DNA of 64,000 nt from DAOPZC01 sp035353175. GTDB taxonomy: Bacteria; Verrucomicrobiota; Kiritimatiellia; RFP12; UBA1067. Position numbers and translations under genes: made by a program. The DNA lies in assembly GCA_035353175.1 (NCBI GenBank), contig DAOPZC010000002.1:1-64000 (forward strand). Reading direction: 5' to 3'. The notes under the pieces were generated by a model. It did no database searches and was not told the DNA's origin. It saw nothing but the letters and a program-made list of their open reading frames with translations. Shown piece after piece: positions 42,214 through 50,485 of the stretch; the first letter of the stretch is position 1; every line of letters begins with the position of its first letter.

Positions 42214-43809
42214 CTATACTTTCCGCCCCGGCAGCACCGTGTCGCGGGCGATGCGCTTGGCGTTCGGATAATCCAGCGTGTAGTGCAGGCCGCGGCTCTC
42301 TTTGCGCCGCATCGCGCTGCGCACGATCAGCTCGCCGACCAGCGCGAGGTTGCGCAGCTCCAGCGTGTCGGGTGTGACGAGATAGTCGAAGTAGTACTCG
42401 CGGATCTCGCGTCGCAGGTTGCGGATGCGGCGGAGCGCGCGCTCCAGGCGCTTGTCGGTGCGCACGATGCCCACGTAGTCCCACATGCAGGTCCGGACCT
42501 CCATCCAGTTGTGGGCCACCATCACCGCCTCGTCGCTCGCCACCGCGGTGCCGTACTGCCAGTCCGGGATGCGCAGGGGGTCGGGCAGCTGTGTCGGGTG
42601 GTTCACGATGTGGCCCGCGGTCTCGTGGGCGCAGACCAGCGCCTCCAGCAGCGAGTTGCTGGCGAGGCGGTTGGCGCCGTGCAGGCCCGTGCACGCCGTC
42701 TCGCCTGCGGCATACAGCCCGGGCAGGGAGGTCACGCCGTCCACGGTGGCCCTGATGCCGCCGCAGCAGTAGTGCGCCGAGGGCACGATCGGGATCAGGT
42801 CCTTTGCCATGTCGATGCCGAACTTGTGGCAGGTCTCGTAGATGTTCGGGAAGCGCTCCTTGAGGAACGCCTCGGGCTTGTGCCGGATGTCGAGGCAGCA
42901 GTATGGCGCGCCGGTGCGCTTCATCTCAGAGTCGATCGCGCGGGCCACGATGTCGCGGGGCGCCAGCGCGCCGCGGGGATCGTATTTCTTCATGAACGGG
43001 CGGCCGTCGGCGTCGACCAGCTCCGCGCCCTCGCCGCGCACCGCCTCGCTGATCAGGAAGCGCTTGGCCTGCGGATGGTAGAGGCAGGTGGGGTGGAACT
43101 GGATGAACTCCATGTCGGCGATGTCGGCGCCCGCGCGCCACGCCAGCGCCACACCGTCGCCCGTCGCGATGTCAGGGTTGCAGGTGTAGAGGTAGACCTT
43201 GCCGCAGCCGCCGGTCGCCAGCACGGTGTTCGGCGCGCGCACCGCATAGATTTCGCCGGAAGACTGGTCGTGTACATAGGCTCCGACGCAGCGGTTTTCG
43301 CCCGGCATCTTCAGCCACCGCGTCGTGATCAGGTCGATCACCATCGTGTACTCGAGCGCCTGGATGTTGGGGTGGTTCCGGATCTGCTCCACCAGGACCG
43401 ACTCCACGCGCTGTCCCGTGATGTCGCCCGCATGCAGCACGCGGCGCTGCGAGTGGCCGCCTTCGCGCCCCAGATCGTAACCGGGGACGCCGTCCGCGCG
43501 CGGGTTGAACCGCACGCCGAGCGCCTCCAGGTCGGCGATCCGCGCGGGCCCGTTCGAAACGATCTTGCGGACGACCTGCTCGTCGCAGAGCCCCGCGCCC
43601 GCGATCAGCGTGTCCGAAACGTGCTGCTCAAAGCTGTCGCCCGACTCCATGACGCAGGCGATTCCGCCCTGCGCCCGGTTCGTGTTGCAGTCGTCGAGTC
43701 TCTTCTTGGTCACCAGCATGACGCGTCCGTGCGGCGCCAGATTCAACGCACTCATCAGGCCCGCGATGCCGCTGCCCACCACAAAGAAATCACAAGACTC
43801 TATACGCAT
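42214..43809 (-). CDS. nadB: L-aspartate oxidase
   Basis: 531 residues from the ATG at 43807-43809 with GAGAG upstream. FAD motif VVGSGIAGLMSA, then KKRLDDCNTNRAQGGIA, HSQRRVLHAGD, and the C-terminal helical domain (RNLRREIREYYFDY). It oxidises aspartate to iminoaspartate in de novo NAD synthesis and can use fumarate as acceptor when oxygen is absent. The next pathway gene in this window is nadC at 54374-55240; nadA is not present here. Confidence 0.95.
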   Translation of the reverse strand: MRIESCDFFVVGSGIAGLMSALNLAPHGRVMLVTKKRLDDCNTNRAQGGIACVMESGDSFEQHVSDTLIAGAGLCDEQVVRKIVSNGPARIADLEALGVRFNPRADGVPGYDLGREGGHSQRRVLHAGDITGQRVESVLVEQIRNHPNIQALEYTMVIDLITTRWLKMPGENRCVGAYVHDQSSGEIYAVRAPNTVLATGGCGKVYLYTCNPDIATGDGVALAWRAGADIADMEFIQFHPTCLYHPQAKRFLISEAVRGEGAELVDADGRPFMKKYDPRGALAPRDIVARAIDSEMKRTGAPYCCLDIRHKPEAFLKERFPNIYETCHKFGIDMAKDLIPIVPSAHYCCGGIRATVDGVTSLPGLYAAGETACTGLHGANRLASNSLLEALVCAHETAGHIVNHPTQLPDPLRIPDWQYGTAVASDEAVMVAHNWMEVRTCMWDYVGIVRTDKRLERALRRIRNLRREIREYYFDYLVTPDTLELRNLALVGELIVRSAMRRKESRGLHYTLDYPNAKRIARDTVLPGRKV

Positions 43810-43903
43810 AACACTCTCGTTTCGCAACCCGCGCCACGGGCGCGAGATCCCCATAAATCGGAACTCATCATAGCATCCTTCGCAATTTCATCAAAGACAC
43901 CTT

Positions 43904-43932
43904 TTGAACCGGCTCCGATTTTTTAGTATAGT
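43904..43932 (+). promoter_or_regulatory. Predicted sigma-70 promoter of argC-parB
   Basis: TTGAAC (43904-43909) and TATAGT (43927-43932) with a 17-bp spacer, 31 bp before the argC ATG. It is one of the best matches in the window. Confidence 0.65.
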
Positions 43933-43963
43933 AATCTCCCATTTTAATCACGAAAGGCTGTCT

Positions 43964-45019
43964 ATGATCCGAGTCAAAGTGGTTGGCGCCACGGGATATG
44001 GCGGTGTCGGCATCACCGAGCTGGTGTTGCAGCATCCGGAAACGAAATTGGTTTCTCTCGTCGCGCGCGAAGACGTGGGTTCCCCCATTTCCAAAGTCTA
44101 TCCCCATCTCGAGGGCTTCTGCGACTTGCCTATCCTGGCCGCCGACGACCCCCGCGCGGCCGAGCCCGCCGACGTGGTCTTCTTCGCCACGCCCGACAAG
44201 GTGGGCATGTCCGCCGCAGGCGGGGAACTCGCCAAGGGCGCCAAGGTCATCGACTACAGCGGCGACTTCCGCTTCACCTCGGCCGAGGCGTATGCCGACT
44301 ACGCCACGCGCATCGGGAAAGAGCCGTCGCACGCCTCGCCGGAGCTGCTGGGCCGCAACGTCTACGGCTTGGCCGAGCTGCACCGCGCCGAGATCCGCAA
44401 GACTGACCTCGTGGGCAATCCCGGCTGCTTTGCGTGCAGCTGCATCCTCGGCTTGGCGCCCGCCGCCAAAAACCGCCTGGTCGAGCCTTACAGCATCATC
44501 TGCGACTGCAAGACCGGCGTCTCGGGCGCGGGCAAGAAGGTGAACGCCACCTACCACTATCCCGCCCGCTACGAGCAGATGAACGCCTATAAGCTCGCCG
44601 GCCACCAGCACGTCTGCGAGGTCGAGCGCGAGCTCAGCCAGCAGGCGGGGGCCGACATCAAGGTCACCTTCACCGCGCAGGTCGTGCCGGTCTGCCGCGG
44701 CATTCTCTCGACGCTCTACGGGACCCTGACGGGCCCGGTTGCGGAAGCCGAACTGGTGGCGCTCTACCGCGACTTCTTCAAGGACAGCCCCTTCGTGCGC
44801 GTGTACGGCAGCACCGCAAGCATCGGCACGCTGAACGTGCGGGGCACGAATTTCTGCAACCTGATGGTCAGCGTGGATGCGCGCGTCAACCGTCTGCGCG
44901 TCGTCGCCCACATCGACAATCTCATGAAGGGCCAGGCCGGTTCGGCGCTCCAGAATATGAATCTCATGTTCGGGCTGCCCGAGAACGCGGGGCTCGACAG
45001 ACCGGGGATTTATCCATGA
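43964..45019 (+). CDS. argC: N-acetyl-gamma-glutamyl-phosphate reductase
   Basis: 351 residues from the ATG with GAAAGG upstream; the protein starts MIRVKVVGATGYGGVG. The active-site Cys lies in GNPGCFACS and the catalytic His in GHQHVCEVE. It reduces N-acetylglutamyl phosphate to the semialdehyde with NADPH in arginine synthesis. No other arg gene is nearby. Its stop overlaps the parB ATG by four bases (ATGA), coupling an amino-acid gene to a chromosome-segregation gene. Confidence 0.95.
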   Translation: MIRVKVVGATGYGGVGITELVLQHPETKLVSLVAREDVGSPISKVYPHLEGFCDLPILAADDPRAAEPADVVFFATPDKVGMSAAGGELAKGAKVIDYSGDFRFTSAEAYADYATRIGKEPSHASPELLGRNVYGLAELHRAEIRKTDLVGNPGCFACSCILGLAPAAKNRLVEPYSIICDCKTGVSGAGKKVNATYHYPARYEQMNAYKLAGHQHVCEVERELSQQAGADIKVTFTAQVVPVCRGILSTLYGTLTGPVAEAELVALYRDFFKDSPFVRVYGSTASIGTLNVRGTNFCNLMVSVDARVNRLRVVAHIDNLMKGQAGSALQNMNLMFGLPENAGLDRPGIYP

Positions 45020-46065
45020 GCAATACCAAAAAGCCAGAGCCGAAGAAAACGGTCAAGCCCGCGCCGGGACAACACGCGCACAAGCACCACCGGCCCGGCC
45101 TCGGCCGGGGCTACAACGCACTCATCACGCCTTCTGTGGCTGCGGCCCAGCCCGCCGCCGCGCAGCCACAAACGCCGCCGCATCCGGCGCCGTCCGTCGG
45201 CGCTGTCGCCGCGGCACCTGCCGTGCCCGCTGCCGACCCCCGGCAGACGGTGCTCGAGCTTCCGGTCGCGGAGATTTCCCGCTCGCCGTGGCAGCCGCGG
45301 CAGACCTTCGACGAGGATGCGCTGCATGAACTCGCCGAATCGATCAAAGCCAACGGCGTGATCCAGCCCCTCATCTGCCGCAAGAATGCAGAGGGACGGT
45401 ACGAGCTCATCGCGGGAGAACGCCGCCTGCGGGCCGCCCTTGTGGCCAAGCTCGCGAAAGTGCCGGTGATTCTGGTGGACGCCGAGGACCGCCGCGCGGC
45501 GGAGATGGCGATCATCGAGAATATTCAGCGCCAGGACCTGAACGTGATCGAAGAGGCCGAGGGCTACCGCACGCTGGCCGAGAACTTCAACCTTACCCAG
45601 CAGGACGTGGCGGACCGCGTCGGCAAGGCGCGCGCCAGCGTCGCCAACGCCGTGCGCCTGCTCGAATTGCCGGACGAGGTGAAACAGCTCGTCGGCAGCG
45701 GGCTGCTCTCCTCGGGCCACGCCAAGGTGCTGCTCGGCCTCTCAGACGCCACGGAGCAGACGCTGCTCGGGCGCAAATGCGTGACGGAAGACCTGACCGT
45801 GCGTACGCTGGAAAAGATCATCCTGCGCCGCAAGGCCGAGGCCGCCGGCGTGGACACGCGCCGCCCCGGCAAGCCCGACTTGCCGGAGAGTTACGTGCGC
45901 GACCTCACAGACCGCCTGCACAAGCATTTCGGCACCGCGATCCGGCTCACCTCGGGCATGACCCACGCCAACGGCAAGCACACCAAGGGCGTGCTCGAAA
46001 TCGATTTTTACGACAACGACGATCTCGACCGCGTGCTGAACGTGCTCGGGATTGCGCTGGACTGA
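45016..46065 (+). CDS. parB: Chromosome-partitioning protein ParB
   Basis: 349 residues. A basic, Ala/Pro-rich N-terminus (1-75) contains HRPGLGRGYNALI, the usual ParA-contact region. The CTPase/ParB-N domain follows with ISRSPWQPRQTFDED, GVIQPLICR, and GERRLRAA. The HTH domain includes TQQDVADRVGKARASVANAVRLL; a dimerisation tail ends the protein. It binds parS and spreads as a CTP-dependent clamp. parA is not adjacent and no parS copy was seen in this window. Confidence 0.93.
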   Translation: MSNTKKPEPKKTVKPAPGQHAHKHHRPGLGRGYNALITPSVAAAQPAAAQPQTPPHPAPSVGAVAAAPAVPAADPRQTVLELPVAEISRSPWQPRQTFDEDALHELAESIKANGVIQPLICRKNAEGRYELIAGERRLRAALVAKLAKVPVILVDAEDRRAAEMAIIENIQRQDLNVIEEAEGYRTLAENFNLTQQDVADRVGKARASVANAVRLLELPDEVKQLVGSGLLSSGHAKVLLGLSDATEQTLLGRKCVTEDLTVRTLEKIILRRKAEAAGVDTRRPGKPDLPESYVRDLTDRLHKHFGTAIRLTSGMTHANGKHTKGVLEIDFYDNDDLDRVLNVLGIALD

Positions 46066-46085
46066 CCTGTTCCTGCGCCCAGCCC

Positions 46086-46145
46086 GGCAGGAGAGCTTCC
46101 CCGACACGTCCGCAGACCTGTCGGGGAAACGCGCCTGCCCTTTTT
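46086..46145 (+). terminator. Compound hairpin with T-tract between parB and the M28 gene
   Basis: TTCCCCGACA (46097-46106) pairs perfectly with TGTCGGGGAA (46119-46128). An outer stem GGCAGG/CCTGCC (46086-46091 with 46134-46139) encloses it, followed by TTTTT that abuts the next ATG. It fits a parB terminator, which would leave the M28 gene with a very short leader. Confidence 0.55.
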
Positions 46146-47060
46146 ATGAAAATGCTTTTGCCTTTTCTATTCTCGGCCGCACTGATCGCCGGGTGCGGTG
46201 AAAAACGCGCGCCCGACGTCACCCCGGTTCCGCTCACCTTCACGGCAGCGCAGGCCTCGAACGCGCTTGCGCACGTCGCCGCATTTGTCGCCGACTGCAC
46301 GCCGCGCGACGCCGGCACGCCGGGCGCGGAACGCGCCGCGGTCTGGTTGCACGCGCAGTTGCGGAAGCAGGGCGTCGATGCGGTCCTCGACCGCTTCACC
46401 GATCCGACCCCGCACGGCGAAAAGCCTTTCTGCAACGTGCTGGCCACGATTCCGGGCAAAAGCGACGAGTGGATTGTCCTGCTCTCGCACTTCGACACGA
46501 TGCGTGGCATCGGCGAGCGCTTCCAGGGCGCGAACGACGGCGGCTCTTCGACGGGGCTGTTGCTTGAACTTGCCGCCGCGCTGAACGCGTCGGCGCCGCT
46601 CAAGCACAACGTCCTTTGCGGCTTCATGGACGGCGAGGAATGCATGCTGGGCTACAGCGACCGCGACGGCTTCCACGGCAGCAAGCGGCTGGCGAAGGCG
46701 ATGAAGCGGCAGCAGAAGAAAATCAAGGCCGTCATTCTGATGGACATGGTGGGGGACCGCAACTTGAAGATCACCCTTCCCCGCAACGGCGCCGCAGCGC
46801 TGCGCGTGTTGGCGCTGGATGCGGCAGAGGCCACCGGCGACCGCGATAAGATCGGGCTGTTCGACGGCATCATTTATGACGACCATCAGGCGTTCCACGA
46901 TCTCGGTTATCCGGCCGTCGACCTGATCGACTTCTATTACGGAAGCACGCCCGAGGGAAACGAGTATTGGCACACTCTGAACGATTCGCTCGACAAGCTC
47001 TCCGCGGATAGCCTTCTCGTCACCGGGCGCATCGTCATGGAGATGCTCAACCGGCTGTAG
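46146..47060 (+). CDS. M28-family zinc peptidase-like lipoprotein
   Basis: 304 residues. A lipoprotein signal with lipobox LIAGC (Cys17) places it at the membrane. The M28 fold carries metal ligands in LSHFDT, NDGGSS, DGEEC and YWHTLND. The layout is close to glutaminyl-peptide cyclotransferase-like M28 proteins, so an aminopeptidase or cyclotransferase role is open. The ATG starts right after the T-tract of an upstream hairpin, with no visible RBS; a later start would lose the signal. Processed by LspA (gene at 4636-5100). Confidence 0.85.
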   Translation: MKMLLPFLFSAALIAGCGEKRAPDVTPVPLTFTAAQASNALAHVAAFVADCTPRDAGTPGAERAAVWLHAQLRKQGVDAVLDRFTDPTPHGEKPFCNVLATIPGKSDEWIVLLSHFDTMRGIGERFQGANDGGSSTGLLLELAAALNASAPLKHNVLCGFMDGEECMLGYSDRDGFHGSKRLAKAMKRQQKKIKAVILMDMVGDRNLKITLPRNGAAALRVLALDAAEATGDRDKIGLFDGIIYDDHQAFHDLGYPAVDLIDFYYGSTPEGNEYWHTLNDSLDKLSADSLLVTGRIVMEMLNRL

Positions 47061-47468
47061 CCCCCGTGCAATATAAACGCAGAATCCAATCCCGTTCGGA
47101 AGTCATTATACGGGCCGAACAGTCGCGTCCAGGGTGACCGGTTCTCGCGTGCGATTCACCGGCTGGTTTTGAGTGCCCGCTGACAGTAAAAAAAGCGCCC
47201 ACAAGCCAGTCGACGACCGCTCGTTTGTACAATGTGCGAATAAGTTTTCTGTTCGACTCCTGGCCAGGCGAGACACGGCTTTGGAGGCGGCCAGCATCCG
47301 TTCAGCCGCTTACCACCTTCCCCGTCAATTGCGTGGTTCGGTGAATTTGTCGCCTCGAGGACTGACTTGGCGCTAGACACACACGTCCCGGTTTGGCAAC
47401 CTATTAAATCAGAATCGTCGACTGTGTGTCTGTAAAGCTGAACCCAAAAAGTAACGAGGCATGGAACC
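47061..47468. other. 408-bp gene-free region before the O-acylation cassette
   Basis: No convincing gene was found on either strand. Composition is less GC-rich than the flanks. A 9-bp inverted repeat, AGACACACA (47375-47383) and TGTGTGTCT (47423-47431), surrounds an AT-richer 39-bp centre shortly before the PD40 gene. I could not place a good promoter. It may be a decayed gene or a boundary of the cassette. Confidence 0.5.
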
Positions 47469-48542
47469 ATGAGATCTCTCACAAAACGGTGCCACCCTTT
47501 CTCGGCGAGTGTCCTTCTGGCGCTCGCTTGCGCCATGGCTCATGCCGCCGAAAATCCTGAGACGGCGTCCGGCGTCGGCGGGCGCGCGCTGGCCAAGGAA
47601 GTGGCCGCCAAGGGGTGGATCGTTTATTCCACGAAAACCCCTCATGGCGATTACGACGTGTTCCTCTCGCGCCCCGACGGCTCCTCCAAACGCAACCTCA
47701 CGCAAACGCCGGACTTTAACGAATATGGCGCACGGTTCTCGCCGGATTCCGCGCGAATCCTTTATCGCCGCCATAAAGCGGGCACGGAAACAAACCACGA
47801 CCGCTGGGGCGCCTTGGGCACGCTGGTCATCGCGAACGCGGACGGCTCGAATCCGGCGGCTCAAGGCGGCGAAGGCGAATGGCCGTGGGCGTCGTGGAGT
47901 CCCGACGGCAAACGGTTCGCGTGCCTTTACAAACGGGAAGGCAAGATCACGATCGTCGAGGCCGACTCGAAGAAAGTGATCAAGACGTTGCCGCGCCAAG
48001 GAATTTTTCAGCAACTGTTCTGGTCCGCCGACGGGAAACGGCTCTGCGGCACCGCGAACATCAACGGCCAGGACTGGAACATCCTGACCGTCGACTTGGA
48101 AACCGGCAAGGCGACGCTGATTACGCGTGCGCTGAACTGCACGCCGGACTGGTTTCAAACAGACCCCAACCGTGTCATCTATTCCAACCGCACGCCGGGG
48201 CTGGGCAGCGAGAACGGCTGGACGATGCTGATGCAGGCCACCGCCGACGGAAAAAGCCGCACGCTGGTTTACGGCGAACGCGATCGCCACATCTATTATG
48301 GCTGCACGTCACCCGACGACAAATACGTGATCTTCTCCCGCCCGCCCGCCGACGGACGCATGGAAGGCCCGATGACCATCGTGCGGCTCGCGGACACCCC
48401 GATCATTCCCGGCGACTTCAAGGAGTTGAAAGCCCTCTATCCCAACGCCAAGGACGGCCCGGCGTTCCTGTTGGAGGAAAGTGGATTCGAACCGTACTGG
48501 ACCTACGTCGATGTGGGGGGTAAAACAGATGCCGGAAGGTGA
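47469..48542 (+). CDS. Exported PD40/TolB-like beta-propeller protein
   Basis: 357 residues with a signal peptide (~1-26, AMAHA). PD40-type repeats include FSPDSARILYRR, WSPDGKRFACL, WSADGKRLCGT and TSPDDKYVIFSR. It is a periplasmic or surface propeller likely to bind a protein or glycan partner. It overlaps the following small gene by 14 bp, and the O-acyltransferase genes follow, so it is probably part of the same cassette. Confidence 0.75.
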   Translation: MRSLTKRCHPFSASVLLALACAMAHAAENPETASGVGGRALAKEVAAKGWIVYSTKTPHGDYDVFLSRPDGSSKRNLTQTPDFNEYGARFSPDSARILYRRHKAGTETNHDRWGALGTLVIANADGSNPAAQGGEGEWPWASWSPDGKRFACLYKREGKITIVEADSKKVIKTLPRQGIFQQLFWSADGKRLCGTANINGQDWNILTVDLETGKATLITRALNCTPDWFQTDPNRVIYSNRTPGLGSENGWTMLMQATADGKSRTLVYGERDRHIYYGCTSPDDKYVIFSRPPADGRMEGPMTIVRLADTPIIPGDFKELKALYPNAKDGPAFLLEESGFEPYWTYVDVGGKTDAGR

Positions 48543-49065
48543 GGCTCTCCTGGCAGCAGGCCGTTATCAAGGAGGGCCGAGCGCTTTACGCGGCCTGGCG
48601 GTTCTGGCTTTGGTGACGGTCGGCATTTGGCTGCTTGCCAGCCGATTTGAGAGCGGAGAGGACGACATGGTGCGCAAACTGGGCCGGGTCGAAGTGACGG
48701 CGCGGCTGGTCGACCGCCCGGAGCAATTCCCCAAGCTCGGCGCCTACCGCTACACCTACGTGCTGAAATACCAGGTCATAAAAATCCACCGCGCGGACCC
48801 GGAACGGAAGTATCCGCTCAAGCCCGGAGACCTCCTTTTCGTGGGGCACTACAAACCTTGGATGCCGCGCTCGGAAATCAAGGACTCAGACTGGGGGGAG
48901 AGTCCCTTGGGCGGCAAGCTCGATCAGTTTGTGACCGGCGAGGCGCATCGCATGGCGCTGGATTACGAACTGCAGGACCTCGCCCCGAGCGGAGCGCTGG
49001 ACTACTGTTTTCCGGCTGCCACCAACCGGTTTTTCGCCCTTTGGACAAACCCCACCACCTACTAG
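48529..49065 (+). CDS. Small membrane-anchored protein of unknown function in the O-acylation cassette
   Basis: 178 residues from an ATG with GGGGGG nine bases upstream. One membrane helix (~22-40, LAVLALVTVGIWLLASRF) is followed by a beta-rich extracytoplasmic domain (VTARLVDRPEQF, GDLLFVGHYKPW, FALWTNP). I do not recognise the family. Its start lies inside the PD40 gene and its stop is nine bases before the MBOAT gene, which argues for joint function in polymer modification. Confidence 0.65.
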   Translation: MPEGEALLAAGRYQGGPSALRGLAVLALVTVGIWLLASRFESGEDDMVRKLGRVEVTARLVDRPEQFPKLGAYRYTYVLKYQVIKIHRADPERKYPLKPGDLLFVGHYKPWMPRSEIKDSDWGESPLGGKLDQFVTGEAHRMALDYELQDLAPSGALDYCFPAATNRFFALWTNPTTY

Positions 49066-49074
49066 TCGGACCGC

Positions 49075-50481
49075 ATGGTTTTCACCACACACATCTTCCT
49101 CTTCTACTTCCTGCCGCTGTTTCTGCTGGTCTATTTCAACCTGCCGTACCGCTGGCGCAACCTCTGCACCACGGTTGCCAGTTACCTGTTTTACGGCTGG
49201 TGGCAACCGTGGTTCGTGTGCCTGATGATGTTCACCACGGTCATGGACTTCTTCTGGGGCAAAGTCATCACCCGGCCGGGCGCGACCAGGGTTCAACAGC
49301 GAATGGCCGTTCTCGCATGCGTGGTGACGAACCTGAGTTTCCTTGGCTTCTTCAAATACTACATGTTCGCGGCGGACACGCTGAATCAACTTCTCACGAT
49401 GGCCGGCGCCGAGCCGTTCCGCGTGCTCGTGGTCGTGCTCCCCATCGGCATCTCGTTCTACACTTTCCACTCGCTGACCTACGTGCTGGATTTGTACCGG
49501 GGACACGCAACGCCAGCGAAGTCCTTCACCGACTTCTCCTCTTTCGTGGCGCTGTTCCCTGACCTCGTTGCGGGACCGATCATCCGCTATAAGACGCTCG
49601 CCGCACAACTGGCCTTCCGCGAAAGCACCGTCCGCCGCTTTGCCTCCGGCGTGTGTATCTTCATTCTCGGCTTTGCAAAAAAAATCCTGCTGGCCAATCC
49701 GTGCGGCCAGGTTGCCGACGCCGTGTTCAACGCCGGGAGCCCCTGTGCCCTCGACGCCTGGGCGGGCGCGATCGCCTACGCGTTTCAAATCTACTTCGAC
49801 TTTTGCGGCTACTCGGACATGGCGGTCGGGCTGGGGCGGATGCTCGGCTTTGAGTTCCTGAAGAATTTCGACGCGCCCTACCGCGCCGAGAGCATCACGG
49901 ATCTGTGGCGGCGCTGGCACATCTCGCTGTCGAGCGTGCTGCGGGATTATCTCTACTTCCCGCTGGGCGGAAACCAGAAAGGCCCGGTGCGGACGTACGT
50001 GAACCTTGCGGTGGTGATGCTGTTGGGCGGCCTCTGGCACGGGGCGAAGTGGAACTTCATCGCCTGGGGAGCATATCACGGCCTGCTCCTCTGCTACGAG
50101 CGTTGGCGGGGCAAGCAGAGCCTCTATCAGAAGCTGCCGCTGAATCTGCGCATCGCCGCGACCTTCCTCCTCATGCTCTTTTCCTGGGTCCTGTTCCGGG
50201 CGGACAACCTGACGGCCGCCGCGCACTATTTCGGCGCGATGTTCGGCCTTGCCCCCGCGTCCGGCGCCTCCGCGTTGCTGGCCGCCGACATCTACGCGCC
50301 GTTGAACCTCGTGGTCATGACGCTGTGCGCGGTGTTTGTCTTTCAGCGCACGCAAGCGCACGAGTGGTCCCTGAAGCCGCAAACGTGGACGCGCCCCGTG
50401 CTGCTCTTGCCGCTGTTCGTGTTCTCGGTGCTGGTGATGTTCTCGCAGGCGTTCAACCCGTTCCTCTATTTTCAGTTCTAA
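49075..50481 (+). CDS. AlgI-type membrane-bound O-acyltransferase (MBOAT)
   Basis: 468 residues with ~10 membrane helices. N-terminal FLFYFLPLFLLVYF, central GISFYTFHSLTYVLDLYRG, DFCGYSDMAVGLGRMLGF, and the active-site region GGLWHGAKWNFIAWGAYHG with the conserved His near 321 and 335. AlgI-like proteins pass acetyl groups across the inner membrane to an acetyl-acceptor for polysaccharide acetylation. The AlgJ/AlgX-like partner starts four bases downstream. No polymer synthase is nearby, so the modified glycan is unknown. Confidence 0.93.
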   Translation: MVFTTHIFLFYFLPLFLLVYFNLPYRWRNLCTTVASYLFYGWWQPWFVCLMMFTTVMDFFWGKVITRPGATRVQQRMAVLACVVTNLSFLGFFKYYMFAADTLNQLLTMAGAEPFRVLVVVLPIGISFYTFHSLTYVLDLYRGHATPAKSFTDFSSFVALFPDLVAGPIIRYKTLAAQLAFRESTVRRFASGVCIFILGFAKKILLANPCGQVADAVFNAGSPCALDAWAGAIAYAFQIYFDFCGYSDMAVGLGRMLGFEFLKNFDAPYRAESITDLWRRWHISLSSVLRDYLYFPLGGNQKGPVRTYVNLAVVMLLGGLWHGAKWNFIAWGAYHGLLLCYERWRGKQSLYQKLPLNLRIAATFLLMLFSWVLFRADNLTAAAHYFGAMFGLAPASGASALLAADIYAPLNLVVMTLCAVFVFQRTQAHEWSLKPQTWTRPVLLLPLFVFSVLVMFSQAFNPFLYFQF

Positions 50482-50485
50482 TCAC

